The position numbers and the translations under genes are program-made. Below the pieces are notes generated by a model, which saw only the letters and a program-made list of their open reading frames with translations, had not been told where the DNA came from and searched no databases. From Actinomycetes bacterium (GTDB lineage Bacteria > Actinomycetota > Acidimicrobiia > Acidimicrobiales > Bog-793), in NCBI GenBank assembly GCA_021809425.1, contig JAKBAA010000003.1, positions 39,646-103,645 of the forward strand: 64,000 nucleotides of DNA, given 5' to 3'. Positions 40,501 to 49,196 of this stretch are shown piece by piece (position 1 is the stretch's first letter; each line of letters begins with the position of its first letter).

Positions 40501-42779
40501 GAGCCGATCGTCACCGCCCCGTGCGCCCCGAGGGTGAGCGAGCCGCCGCCCGCCGAGCTGACGCCGATCTGGAGCGCCAGGTCGTTGATGGTCACGAACG
40601 ATGCCGGCGAGGGCAGGGTCCACCCACTCGTGGCGTTGCCGCCGGTGAGCTGGCCGGTCAGGGTGACCGAGGCGTTGCCGCCCGAGGCCCCGATCGACCC
40701 GGTGACCGAGACGTCCAGGCAGACGTCCCCCTGGGGGAGCGAGCCCTGGAGGCTCTGGGGGCAGGTGGAATTGCCCCCGGTGCCCGGGGCGAACAGCTCG
40801 ATGTCCCCGCCGGCGCCCACCGAGACCTTGCTGCCGGTCTCGGAGATGGAGAAGTGGAGCTTCAGCTGCTGGATCGGCCCGGCCGCGAGCGTGATGGTGG
40901 GGAGGTGCACCGTCAGGCTGGTGGTGGTGCCGCCGAACAGGGGGATCTGGCCGTCGATCACGACCGGGCCGGTCAGCAGGTTCGCGCAGGCGCTCACCGA
41001 CAGCTTGAGGAGCCCGCACAGACCGGTCTTGATGGCGCTCGGCAGCGGGGTGCTCGCCGACAGGCCGACCCCGGCGGACGCGTTCAAGGTGAACGAGCAG
41101 GTCGGGTCCGACGAGCTGCAGAGGACGGGCTGGAAGTAGGCGCGGGTCGGCGCGTCGAGCTGGCTCGACGGGATCGAGAGGTTGGCGGTCGACACCACCA
41201 GGGCGAGGCTCGGCAAGGTGAAGTCCGGGTTGACCGTGGTGCCGAGCAGCTGGCTCAGGGTGAGGGTGGTGGTGGGCCGGGCGGCCACGAGCAGCGAGCC
41301 GCCCGAGCCGAGCTGGGCCCGCACGAGCACGTCGGCGCTGAAGGAGCCCGAGCCGAGCGGGACCGTCGCCGTCCCCTCCACGGCCACGGTCACCGAGCCG
41401 GTGCCGGGGATCTCGAGGGCGAGGTCGAGCCCGGACAGCTGGAGGTCGGGCGTGCCGGACGGGAAGGCCGGCAGCCCGAGATCGCCGGCGAGGGTGGCGG
41501 CGTCCAGGGTGGCCGTCGTCGTGAGCTCGACGCTCAGTCCCGTGCCGGAGCCGAGGCTGGCAGCCACGGTGAAGCTCGACCCGTCGAGCGTGGCCGTGGC
41601 GTCGAGGCTGGCCGCCGTGGTGGCGCCGATCGACCAGCTCACGGTCGTCTGGTCGAGGGTCAGCCAGCTCTGTCCGAACGGCGCCGTGACCGTGCCGAGC
41701 GAGGCGTCGAGGGCGACGGTCACCCCGCCGGCCGCATCGGTGATGGAGAGGTCGGCGGTCACCGGCACCTGGCCCGAGCGGGGAAGCGTCACCTCGGCCG
41801 ACCCGCTGGCGCTCGCCGTCCACGTGCCCGAGCCGCCCTGGATCGAGAGGGTGAGCGAGCCCAGGCTGAGCCAGCTCGGGGTCTGCAGCGTCGGGGTGAA
41901 CGAGGCGGACAGGTCCAGCCCGGCGGTCACCGACGGCGCCGAGGACAGGCTGAAGCTGGCCGACCCGGTGAGCGACCCCTGGAGGGTGATGCCGCTCGGG
42001 CTCACGCCGAGGTCCGAGACGCCGGTCGCCACGGCGCCCGTCGTGGCGAGCACGCCGCGAAGGCTGAGCCCGGACCCGGCGACGGAGAGGTTGCTCCCGA
42101 GGAAGCTGCCGGCCGACGCCGGAAGCGCGGCCGTGTCGAGCGTGGTGCCCGAGGACGACGTGGTGAAGGCGAGGAGGGCGCTCGACAGCTGCACGGCCGG
42201 CCCGGGTGCACCGGCCGAGACGAGGCTCGACAGGCCGACGTTCTGGAAGCCCACGACGACCGAGAAGGTCGGGCTCGTCGCCGTCGCCGACGACCAGCTC
42301 CCGACGACGAGGAGCCCGGCCGACTGGCCGAGCACGCTCGTTGCCCCGGAAGCCCCCTGGAGGGTGAGGGTCGTGCACCCACCGCTCCCGCCGATGGGCT
42401 CGGTCGCCAGGGCGAGCCGGCTGGCGTCGAGCGAGGCGAAGCCGGTCGGACCGATCGGCAGGCTCACCGCGGTGTTGCTCCCGGCGTCGCCCTGGAGGGC
42501 CGACGCGACCTGCGAGCAGGTCATCGTGGCGACGTCGACCAGCGTGGTGCCGCTGGCGGTGGTCCCCGGCCCGGTCACGTCGGCGCTCAGGGTCCCCGTC
42601 GCCTGTGCCCGGCCGGCCAGCAGCACGAGGGCGACGACCAGCGCCCCCACCAGCCCGGCAAGGACGGCGACCACCGAGGCAAGCGGAGCCCGCGGCCGAC
42701 GCCCCTTGGCGAGACCGGACCGCAGCGACGCCGTGGTCCGGGCCGCCGCAGCCCCTTCGGCATCTGCCGAACCGTCCAT
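37524..42779 (-). CDS. giant secreted/surface protein (about 1750 aa) with C-terminal PKD-like domains
   Basis: N-terminal TM 'LASVVAVLAGLVGALVVALVLLAGRAQA', Ser/Thr/Gly-rich beta repeats, 'SLNRTWVDEGGTVTASGYVENSSATTVQLAWGDGTTSTATV...SHTYADES' and second 'ATITWGDATAPSTVTV...ATHTYEV'. Confidence 0.8.
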   Translation of the reverse strand: MDGSADAEGAAAARTTASLRSGLAKGRRPRAPLASVVAVLAGLVGALVVALVLLAGRAQATGTLSADVTGPGTTASGTTLVDVATMTCSQVASALQGDAGSNTAVSLPIGPTGFASLDASRLALATEPIGGSGGCTTLTLQGASGATSVLGQSAGLLVVGSWSSATATSPTFSVVVGFQNVGLSSLVSAGAPGPAVQLSSALLAFTTSSSGTTLDTAALPASAGSFLGSNLSVAGSGLSLRGVLATTGAVATGVSDLGVSPSGITLQGSLTGSASFSLSSAPSVTAGLDLSASFTPTLQTPSWLSLGSLTLSIQGGSGTWTASASGSAEVTLPRSGQVPVTADLSITDAAGGVTVALDASLGTVTAPFGQSWLTLDQTTVSWSIGATTAASLDATATLDGSSFTVAASLGSGTGLSVELTTTATLDAATLAGDLGLPAFPSGTPDLQLSGLDLALEIPGTGSVTVAVEGTATVPLGSGSFSADVLVRAQLGSGGSLLVAARPTTTLTLSQLLGTTVNPDFTLPSLALVVSTANLSIPSSQLDAPTRAYFQPVLCSSSDPTCSFTLNASAGVGLSASTPLPSAIKTGLCGLLKLSVSACANLLTGPVVIDGQIPLFGGTTTSLTVHLPTITLAAGPIQQLKLHFSISETGSKVSVGAGGDIELFAPGTGGNSTCPQSLQGSLPQGDVCLDVSVTGSIGASGGNASVTLTGQLTGGNATSGWTLPSPASFVTINDLALQIGVSSAGGGSLTLGAHGAVTIGSSDLGVSVDLAVTASPPFVDLLGFQIASHQGVTMADLVDLYNEVSGGNVSTSSLPPLALRNIYLSYSSVDSTALCLQQGIYLSGDLVLANSGATAVGGTAPTGQASDCSPPSRSSVCSSDSSSCLASVFLSISPSGILGEGHLAGWSAGPLSFQPTNLSFTLDSSEVQVDISGGGQLLDPVLYKTEGSNAPVWGSGTLTLDVGTQKLHLAGSIDVGGLSGSVNATGSLDLSNPGFNLTDWFNTVKQAFQTAGAHIKGAIDTATTATSAWYQTYVAGSANQVVGDIRSGFQFLGSSGPPTWQKVLSVYQSVAGKIDGVNSGLNKAGLGRLDIPTTSIFQDALDGLNFPGWRPCGFLGCVTIVPGFTIPGLCSNTPSGPVDPAIFGTPLCTQPFSEVVASARHLFADPSVNTTLGSAGLAVPNGARPGQLVRRIHAVDPAAPTSITCAMTTVSYTQGTQSPTSIEVSSLGHSVTFTGPSPTSLGSVLTSTTNHSLSQGTLDGLYSGTNTGTCTAPPTPAPSISLSLNRTWVDEGGTVTASGYVENSSATTVQLAWGDGTTSTATVSNGQYQASHTYADESAGGATSPFAVSASVPGVTPATGQVSVLDTPLAVASLTVSPQTANLMTPVTLRGALAAPEPGETETATITWGDATAPSTVTVGPGGTFSATHTYEVLAPSGSPTAVEPVAVSVAEADGTSASAGTSVTVDDVAPKGTTLTPTAEATVVQSVGGGQIGTAGTVFTHAGTPVTWMATALHISPEAVLTFQTSWADGTTPTTLTATTPSGPVDPATGWFPYSASATGFPHTFPAACLDLVTTSVTDADTLAAPVLTTPVVVTAPLGAPPEGSGYWLGQLRLVQWLAAHPSAGAASGRDHHLQLTAAQLTCDLRIASYLSPPLAQALASPSGPSGSLAAAERLLAPGDLTGGLQGRLASDVKLHLLTTLLDFANGTGDWSRYSAVVASAEQALASGSPRGLFEAIKALDEATFGDPGNH

Positions 42780-42848
42780 GCCACACGCCCCCCCGAGGAC
42801 TACTTCCGGCGTGCTGCTGCCAGCCTCATCCCATCGAATGCCCACTAA

Positions 42849-42878
42849 GGCATACTGACTGGCAGGTCACGTTGTCAA
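42849..42878 (-). promoter_or_regulatory. putative housekeeping promoter TTGACA-N18-TATGCC for the giant surface protein
   Basis: Reverse strand TTGACAACGTGACCTGCCAGTCAGTATGCC; supports start at ATG 42779 rather than 42845. Confidence 0.45.
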
Positions 42879-42987
42879 GGCGCCGCCTCGACTGCTGGTC
42901 CCACCCGGTACGGCTGGCGGCAGTCGGACGTGATGCTCCTTCTATGGGGGCCACCGGGGGCGCCGTGCACCGCAGCGCCATCGGCGC

Positions 42988-43776
42988 GACCAGCATGGCG
43001 ACAACTTCGCCGTCTGCGCCGTGCGCCCCGGCTTGGTGCCCACCACCTCGGGATACGCCATCCGCGTCGAGCACGGCCTGGAGCGTCTCGCCGAGGCGGA
43101 CCTGATCGCCGTGCCCGCCTGGAGTGACCGCGACTGCACCCGACTGGAGCAGTTGGTGGCCGCCCCGCACGAGGCGCTCGGGCGCGGCTCCCGGGTGCTC
43201 GGGATCTGCTCAGGAGCGTTCCTGCTCGCCGCCGCCGGGTTGCTCGACGGGCGCCGCGCCGCCACCCACTGGCGCTATGCCGCCACCCTGGCGGCCCGCT
43301 ATCCCCAGGTGCACGTCGACCCGGGCGTCCTCTACGTGGAGGATGGCCCGGTGGTCACCAGCGCGGGCACCGCGGCCGCCATCGACGCCTGCCTGCACCT
43401 CGTACGTGCCGAGCACGGCGCCGCCGTGGCCAACGCCCTGGCTCGGCGCATGGTGGTCGCACCGCATCGCTCGGGAGGCCAGGCCCCGTTCGTCGAGTCC
43501 CCGGTGCCGGCCAGCTTCGACGACGATCGCCTGGGCAAGGTGCTCGAGTGGGCCGGCCACCACTTGGACCAGCCGCTGAGCGTGCAGCAGCTGGCAGGGC
43601 GGGCGCTCCTGTCCCCACGTACCTTCGCCCGCCGCTTCAAAGCCGCTTCCCGCACCACCCCACACCGCTGGCTGGTAGACCAGCGGCTGCCGCTGGCCGA
43701 GCACCTCCTGGAAGAGACCGACCTGAGCGTCGACGAGATCGCCCGCCGCTGCGGCCTGGGCAGTGCTGACACGCTG
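42988..43776 (+). pseudogene. truncated GlxA-family (DJ-1/PfpI + AraC) regulator remnant
   Basis: 'FAVCAVRPGLVPTTSGYAIRVEHGLERLAEADLIAVPAW...VLGICSGAFLLAAAGLLDGRRAATHWRYA...LSPRTFARRFKAASRTTPHRWLVDQRL...IARRCGLGSADTLR' lacks the first DJ-1 strand/helix and the end of the last HTH; in-frame stop at 42931. Confidence 0.7.
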
Positions 43777-43798
43777 CGGGGCTCCGGCGCCGGTCCCC

Positions 43799-43832
43799 TT
43801 ACGGCAGTGCTCGGATTACGGCAGTGCTCGGA
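43799..43832. repeat. 17-bp tandem direct duplication TTACGGCAGTGCTCGGA x2
   Basis: Copies 43799-43815 and 43816-43832; at the junction of glxA remnant and hicA 3' end. Confidence 0.95.
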
Positions 43833-44040
43833 GCTCATCGCGGTAGATGCCGGCATCCCGCCGGATGCCGAGCAGCGTGCCGCGCTCCAGCTGCCGATGA
43901 AGGGGAACGACGAGCGGGTTCGAGCTGGCGGCATGGCGGAGCACGACATGGCTCCCGCGCTGGCGCACGACCTCCCAGCCCTGTCGGGCCAGCACCCGGA
44001 CCAGCGCGTCGCCCGAGACGACCGGCAGGCGGTCGCTCAC
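43816..44040 (-). CDS. hicA: HicA-family toxin
   Basis: 'VSGDALVRVLARQGWEVVRQRGSHVVLRHAASSNPLVVPLHRQLERGTLLGIRRDAGI' typical HicA. Confidence 0.88.
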   Translation of the reverse strand: MSDRLPVVSGDALVRVLARQGWEVVRQRGSHVVLRHAASSNPLVVPLHRQLERGTLLGIRRDAGIYRDELRALP

Positions 44041-44261
44041 GCCGGCATGGAGAGCCTCCGGCGGACGACGCCCGCTCCGATGGGCTTGCCCTCTTCACGG
44101 AGGGTCTCCACGTACAGCGCGACCGCCTCCTCGGCGTTCGCGGCCGCCTCGTCGAGGGTGTCACCCTCCGTGTGCAGGCCGGGTAGGTCGGGCGCGTAGA
44201 CGCAATAGCCGCCCTCATCCTGCGGCTCGAAGATCAGCTCGACCTCACGCAGTCCCGCCAT
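44037..44261 (-). CDS. hicB: HicB-family antitoxin (partial-fold, short)
   Basis: 'LIFEPQDEGGYCVYAPDLPGLHTEGDTLDEAAANAEEAVALYVETLREEG'; ATGA overlap with hicA; TACGAT 6 nt upstream of ATG. Confidence 0.88.
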   Translation of the reverse strand: MAGLREVELIFEPQDEGGYCVYAPDLPGLHTEGDTLDEAAANAEEAVALYVETLREEGKPIGAGVVRRRLSMPA

Positions 44262-44379
44262 GGCGACATCGTAGGACGGCGCCACTGAGGTGATGATTCC
44301 CTCTGCGTGGTCGGAACATCATCCGCAGTGGCGGCCTCCCTCAGGGGGCCATGTGGGTCTGACCTGCAAAGAAGAAAGC

Positions 44380-44450
44380 AGCCCCAACGGGATTCGAACC
44401 CGTGTCTCCACCTTGAGAGGGTGGTGTCCTAGGCCTCTAGACGATGGGGC
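44380..44450 (-). tRNA. tRNA-Glu (CTC)
   Basis: GCCCCATCGTCTAGAGGCCTAGGACACCACCCTCTCAAGGTGGAGACACGGGTTCGAATCCCGTTGGGGC cloverleaf; CTC anticodon. Confidence 0.95.
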
Positions 44451-44546
44451 CGTGCGGCCCGCTGGCGATCGCCTCCCGGGCCGGGTGCCGATCGTAGCGG
44501 ACATGGAACGTCCCGCCGGACGACTCGCTCGGCGGGACGCTGCTCG

Positions 44547-44618
44547 CTCGGGGGGGAGGACTCGAACCCCCAATAACAGGGCCAGAACCTGTCGTGTTGC
44601 CGATTACACCACCCCCGA
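44547..44618 (-). tRNA. tRNA-Gln (CTG)
   Basis: TCGGGGGTGGTGTAATCGGCAACACGACAGGTTCTGGCCCTGTTATTGGGGGTTCGAGTCCTCCCCCCCGAG; CTG anticodon. Confidence 0.95.
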
Positions 44619-44675
44619 ATGGGTGCCGAGGCATCCTAGCAGGCTCGGCCTGGCCCTCTCTGACGCCGGCGACGC

Positions 44676-45305
44676 TCAGTGGTCGGCCCAGGTGGCGTGG
44701 GCGTAGCCGATCACCCGCCCGACCGCCACACCGGTGGCCTGGCGCCAGAGCGGGCCGAGGTCGGACACGCTGATGCTGGTCGAGCCGACGGCCGGCGCCA
44801 CCGACGCCGTCAGCCCGTCGGCCGAGGCGGCGCCGCGGCTGAACAAGGCGTCCATGGCGTCGGTCACCACCACGATGCGGGCCGGCGTCCCGACGACCGC
44901 CGCCACCGCTGCCAGCGTCGCCGTCGGCGTGCTCGTCGACAGCCGCAGCACCTTCGCTCGCGGCACCCCGTGGTCGACCAGCCAGCGCGCTGCCACGGCG
45001 CCGGGCGACGGGTCGCCTGGCGCCGCCGGCAGCCCGGCCACGACCACCCGTGGCGTCGCCTTGCCCGCCACCAGCCGCTCGGCCGTCTCGAGCCGGCCGA
45101 GCAGGTCGGGCGACGGGGCTCCACCCGGCTGGAGCGGCGCCGGCAGGACCACGATCGCCGCCGCCTTGGCGGCACTCACCGCCGCCACCTGCTGGCGGGA
45201 TGCCGTCACCACCTGGACCCCGCTCGCCACCACGTAGCCCACGGCGCTCAGCAGGAGCAGCGACGGCAGCCGCAACGCCCAGCGCAGCGGCGACAGGAAG
45301 AACAT
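44676..45305 (-). CDS. DUF218/YdcF-ElyC-like membrane protein
   Basis: N-terminal TM then 'AAAIVVLPAPLQ...RLETAERLVAGKATPRVVVAGLPAAPGD...WLVDHGVPRAKVLRLSTSTPTATLAAVAAVVG'. Confidence 0.7.
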   Translation of the reverse strand: MFFLSPLRWALRLPSLLLLSAVGYVVASGVQVVTASRQQVAAVSAAKAAAIVVLPAPLQPGGAPSPDLLGRLETAERLVAGKATPRVVVAGLPAAPGDPSPGAVAARWLVDHGVPRAKVLRLSTSTPTATLAAVAAVVGTPARIVVVTDAMDALFSRGAASADGLTASVAPAVGSTSISVSDLGPLWRQATGVAVGRVIGYAHATWADH

Positions 45306-45307
45306 GC

Positions 45308-46726
45308 TCAGCCCTCGCCGCGCCGGCGGGCAAGGGCCGCCCCGACGCGAGCCCGCACGGTCGCCTCACCGAGCACCTCGAGCGACTCGAACAGCGGCAG
45401 CCCGATCGGCCGGCCCATCGTGGCGACCCGTACCGGCGCCTGCGCCTTGGCCAGCTTGCGCCCGAGGGCGTCGGCCACCCCGGTGAGCACCGACCGCAGG
45501 CCATCCGCCCCGAACGGCACCGTGTCGAGGCCGGCAAGGAACCGCTCCAGGATCTCCGGGGCCGCATCGTCCCCGGCGATCGCCTTGTCGTACGCCCCTG
45601 GGTCCGGGTCGAACGGCTCGACGAAGGCGAAGGCCACCAGGTCCGGCACCTCCGACAGCGTCGCCACCCGCTCCTTGGCGAGCGGGGCGAGGCGCGCCAG
45701 CACCTGGTCGTCGAGGCGGCCGGCGAACGGGACGTCCGGCGCCTCGAGGAACGGGCGGGACGCCGCCAGGAAGGCGTCGTCGCCGAGCGCCCGGACGTAC
45801 ACGCCGTTGAAGTGGCCCAGCCGCTTCAGGTCGAAGAAGGCCGGTGACCGGTTGACGTCCTCCAGCCGGAACTCGGCGACGAGCTCGTCACGGGTCAGCA
45901 CCTCCCGCCCGTCCGCCGGGGCCCAACCGAGGAGGGCCAGGTAGTTGACCATCGCCTCCGGCAGGTAGCCGGCGTCCCGGTAGTCCTCCACGGCCACCTT
46001 GTCACGCCGCTTGGACAGCTTCTGGCGCTGCTCGTTCACGAGGATCGGCAGGTGGGCGAACACCGGCAGCGGGCGACCGTCGCCGAGCGCCTCCCACAGC
46101 AGCACCGCCTTCGGCGTCGTCGGCAGGTGCTCCTCGCCCCGGACCACGTGGGTGATCCGGAGGTCGAGGTCGTCGACCACGACCGCCAGCACGAACAGGG
46201 CATCCCCGTTGGACTTCTGCACGACGAAGTCCTCGATGGTGGCGTTGGCGAACTCGACGTCACCGCGCACCAGGTCGCACACGACCGTCGTCCCCTCGTC
46301 CGGCACCTTGAACCGCAGCGCCCGCCCCGGCCCGGGCTCGAGGCCACGGGCACGGCAGTGCCCGTCGTAACCCGGCACGGGGTTGCCGGCGGTTCGTGCC
46401 CGCACCTCGTCCGGGGTGCAGTCGCAGGCGTAGGCGCGCCCCTCGGCGAACAGCCGGCGAGCGGCCGCCTCGTAGCCTGCCCGCCGCTCCGACTGGTGGA
46501 TCGGCCCCTCGTCCCAGTCGATCCCGAGCCAGCGCAGCGCCGACAAGATCCCGTCGGTCCATGCCGGGTCGCTCCGCTCCCGGTCGGTGTCCTCGATCCG
46601 CAGAACGAACTGGCCGCCGAGGCGCCGGGCGAACAGCCAGTTGTACAGGGCCGTCCGCGCCCCGCCGACGTGGAAGTAGCCGGTCGGTGACGGGGCGAAA
46701 CGGACCCTCGGCGCTCCCTCGCTCAT
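45308..46726 (-). CDS. gltX: glutamyl-tRNA synthetase
   Basis: 'VRFAPSPTGYFHVGGARTALYNWLFARRLGGQFVLRIEDTDRERS', 'KLSKRRDKVAVEDYRDAGYLPEAMVNYLALLGW'; ATG 46726. Confidence 0.95.
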   Translation of the reverse strand: MSEGAPRVRFAPSPTGYFHVGGARTALYNWLFARRLGGQFVLRIEDTDRERSDPAWTDGILSALRWLGIDWDEGPIHQSERRAGYEAAARRLFAEGRAYACDCTPDEVRARTAGNPVPGYDGHCRARGLEPGPGRALRFKVPDEGTTVVCDLVRGDVEFANATIEDFVVQKSNGDALFVLAVVVDDLDLRITHVVRGEEHLPTTPKAVLLWEALGDGRPLPVFAHLPILVNEQRQKLSKRRDKVAVEDYRDAGYLPEAMVNYLALLGWAPADGREVLTRDELVAEFRLEDVNRSPAFFDLKRLGHFNGVYVRALGDDAFLAASRPFLEAPDVPFAGRLDDQVLARLAPLAKERVATLSEVPDLVAFAFVEPFDPDPGAYDKAIAGDDAAPEILERFLAGLDTVPFGADGLRSVLTGVADALGRKLAKAQAPVRVATMGRPIGLPLFESLEVLGEATVRARVGAALARRRGEG

Positions 46727-46818
46727 CCGCACGAGCGTAGCCAGCCGCTCCCCTCCAACCGAACCATCCACCCCACCCGCCTGCCTGCCGCCGGCCCCGG
46801 GGGTTACGCTCGCCGGCC

Positions 46819-48189
46819 GTGACCGCCCCCCGGCGACGCCTCCTCGGCGCGGCCCTCCTCGCCGTCCTCGTCGCCGCCCTCGCCCTCGCCGCCGCGGTCG
46901 CCGTCGGCGCCTTCTCCGGGCCGACCCCGGCGCAGATCGCCGCCGAGCAGATCGCCCGCCTGCGCGCCGCCGAGCAGCGGGCGGTGCGCAGCGCCGAGTC
47001 CCTGGTCGCCGTCCGGCTCCCCCACCGCTCGGGCAGCCCGGCCCCGGACCCGACGGCGGCGCTCTTCCGACCGCCCCTCCCCGCCCCGCACCAGGTGGTC
47101 GGCTACGTCCCCTACTGGACCATGGCCGGCCTCACCCCCGCCGACTACACCGACGTGTCGACCCTCGCCTACTACGGGCCGACCCTCCTCGCCTCCGGGC
47201 GCCTCGCCACGGTCGGACCCGGCTACACCGACCTGGCGAGCGGCGCCCTCGCCCAGCTCGTCGCCCGATCCCACGCCGCCGGTGACCGAGTCCTCCTGAC
47301 CGCCGCCACCACCGACCCGGCGGTCATCGCCGGCCTCCTCGCCGACCCGGCCGCAAGCGCCGCCCGGCTCGCCGGCGCCCTGCTGCCGCTCGTCGCCGCC
47401 CACCACTTCGACGGCGTCTCGCTCGACGTCGAGGGACGGGCGACCGCCCAGCGTCATGGCTACACCGCCTTCGTGGCCGCGCTCTCGGCCCGTCTCCGTC
47501 GGGCCGACCCCCACCTCGAGCTCGTCGTCGACGTCTACCCGCAGTCGGCCGGCAACGGCAGCGACTTCTTCGACGTCGCCGCCCTCGCCCCCCACGTCGA
47601 CCTGCTGTTCGTGATGGCCTACGACATGGAGGACCCCACCGTGCCGTCGGCCGGCGCCCCGCTCGCCAGCCCGACCCTCGGCCTGAGCGACGTCCAGACG
47701 GTGCTCGCCTACGAGAAGGCCGTGCCGGCCAGCAAGCTGGTCCTCGGCATCCCCTTCTACGGCTACGACTTCACCCTCGCCGCCGGGCGCTCCGCCAGCC
47801 ACCCCTCGGCCGCCGGGCCACCGATCGCCGTCACCTACGCCGCCATCGCCGCCGTCGGGCGTCCGGCCCGGTGGGACACCGGCTCCTACACCCCGTACAC
47901 CTCGTTCTCCGCAGGCGGCAGGGCGCACGAGACGTTCTACGACAACGCCGTCTCGATCGCCCTCAAGACGGCCCTCGCCGAGAAGGCCGGCCTCGCCGGG
48001 ACCGGTGCCTGGGCCCTCGGCGACGAAGGCGGCGACGCCACCCTGCTCCAGGCGCTCGACGGCGGCAGCCCCCCCGTCCGGCTCCCGCCCGTCCCCGCCC
48101 CGAGCCCCGCCGCCGTAGCCGCCGCCACTGCCGCTGCCGCCGCTGCCGCTGCCGCCACCACGGCCGCCGCCGGCACGCCTTCCGGCTGA
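46819..48189 (+). CDS. secreted GH18-family glycoside hydrolase
   Basis: 'QVVGYVPYWTMAGLTPADYTDVSTLAYYG', catalytic 'FDGVSLDVEG', 'LLFVMAYDMEDPT', 'KLVLGIPFYGYDF'; N-terminal TM. Confidence 0.85.
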   Translation: MTAPRRRLLGAALLAVLVAALALAAAVAVGAFSGPTPAQIAAEQIARLRAAEQRAVRSAESLVAVRLPHRSGSPAPDPTAALFRPPLPAPHQVVGYVPYWTMAGLTPADYTDVSTLAYYGPTLLASGRLATVGPGYTDLASGALAQLVARSHAAGDRVLLTAATTDPAVIAGLLADPAASAARLAGALLPLVAAHHFDGVSLDVEGRATAQRHGYTAFVAALSARLRRADPHLELVVDVYPQSAGNGSDFFDVAALAPHVDLLFVMAYDMEDPTVPSAGAPLASPTLGLSDVQTVLAYEKAVPASKLVLGIPFYGYDFTLAAGRSASHPSAAGPPIAVTYAAIAAVGRPARWDTGSYTPYTSFSAGGRAHETFYDNAVSIALKTALAEKAGLAGTGAWALGDEGGDATLLQALDGGSPPVRLPPVPAPSPAAVAAATAAAAAAAAATTAAAGTPSG

Positions 48190-48326
48190 TCCTGCCGGTT
48201 TGCCGCCGGGATGTTCGGGCATCTCCGGGGCGAGCCCTACGGGCGGGTGCCCGCCGGTGGGCGGCCCGCCAGGGCGCCGGCCCGAGGGCTCGGCCCGGTG
48301 CGTCGACCGAACGGGTGGTGGTTTCG

Positions 48327-49112
48327 ATGGGCGGCGACGACGACCAGGGCGGCCGGCACAAGGTGGAGCTGCCCGACGGCCGCACGGTCGTTGCCGTCAG
48401 CGAGGACGACTGCCGCTTCGCCTGGGACGAGATCTTCCAGCAGCACTCGTACCGGGAGGCCGCACGGCTGGTCCGGCCTGGCGGCGCCGTGGTGGACGTC
48501 GGCGCCCACCTCGGCCTGTCCAGCCGCTACTTCCTCGAGCACACCCCTGCGGACGTCATCCTGGCCTGCGAGCCCGCCTCGGCCACCTTCGCCTGCCTCG
48601 TCGCCAACGTCGCCGGCGCCGACCGCATCCGGCCGATGCGCCTCGCCCTCGGCCGCCGGAACGGCACCGGCCGGCTCACCTACTACCCCGACGCCCCCAC
48701 CCAGTCAGGCCTGTACGCCGACCCGACACGCGACGAGGCCACCACGGTGGCCTACCTCGAGCACCAGGGGTACCGACCGCGCGAGGCCCGCTTCCTCGCC
48801 GCCGGCATCCACGAGGGCCAGGCCGAGCAGGTCGAGGTGCTCACCTTGAGCGAGCTACTCGAGCGCTGCTGCGTCGGCCGGGTCGACCTCGTCAAGATCG
48901 ACGTCGAGCGCAGCGAGCTCGACGTCCTCGACGGCATCGACCAGGGCGACTGGCACCGCATCGGCGCCTTGGTCGTCGAGGTCCACGACGTCGACGGCCG
49001 ACTCGCCCGCTGCCGCGACCTGCTCGCCGGCCACGGCCTCCGGGTGCGCACCTGGCAGGAGCCGTGGCTCGCCGGCTCGGAGCTGCACAGCGCCCTCGCC
49101 GTGCGCCCCTGA
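48327..49112 (+). CDS. FkbM-family methyltransferase
   Basis: 'GGAVVDVGAHLGLSSRYFLEHTPADVILACEPASATFACLVANV...VDLVKIDVERSELDVLDGI'. Confidence 0.85.
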   Translation: MGGDDDQGGRHKVELPDGRTVVAVSEDDCRFAWDEIFQQHSYREAARLVRPGGAVVDVGAHLGLSSRYFLEHTPADVILACEPASATFACLVANVAGADRIRPMRLALGRRNGTGRLTYYPDAPTQSGLYADPTRDEATTVAYLEHQGYRPREARFLAAGIHEGQAEQVEVLTLSELLERCCVGRVDLVKIDVERSELDVLDGIDQGDWHRIGALVVEVHDVDGRLARCRDLLAGHGLRVRTWQEPWLAGSELHSALAVRP

Positions 49113-49118
49113 GCGCGA

Positions 49119-49146
49119 CGAGGCGCCGCCCGCAGGCAGCGCCTCG
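49119..49146 (+). terminator. hairpin after FkbM gene (8-bp perfect stem CGAGGCGC/GCGCCTCG)
   Basis: Seen directly; 7 nt after stop codon; no U-tract. Confidence 0.45.
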
Positions 49147-49196
49147 AGGTGCGACCCCTGGGCCGCCGACCGGGTGCTCCCGGCCGGCCGCCCCCG

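Noticed and set aside
40272-42848. Plus-strand ORFs inside the giant surface protein
   Set aside because: Antisense shadow ORFs; Arg/Gly/Glu-rich without recognisable domains.
44290-44706. 138-aa plus-strand ORF over the tRNA region
   Set aside because: Overlaps two clear tRNA genes on the opposite strand.
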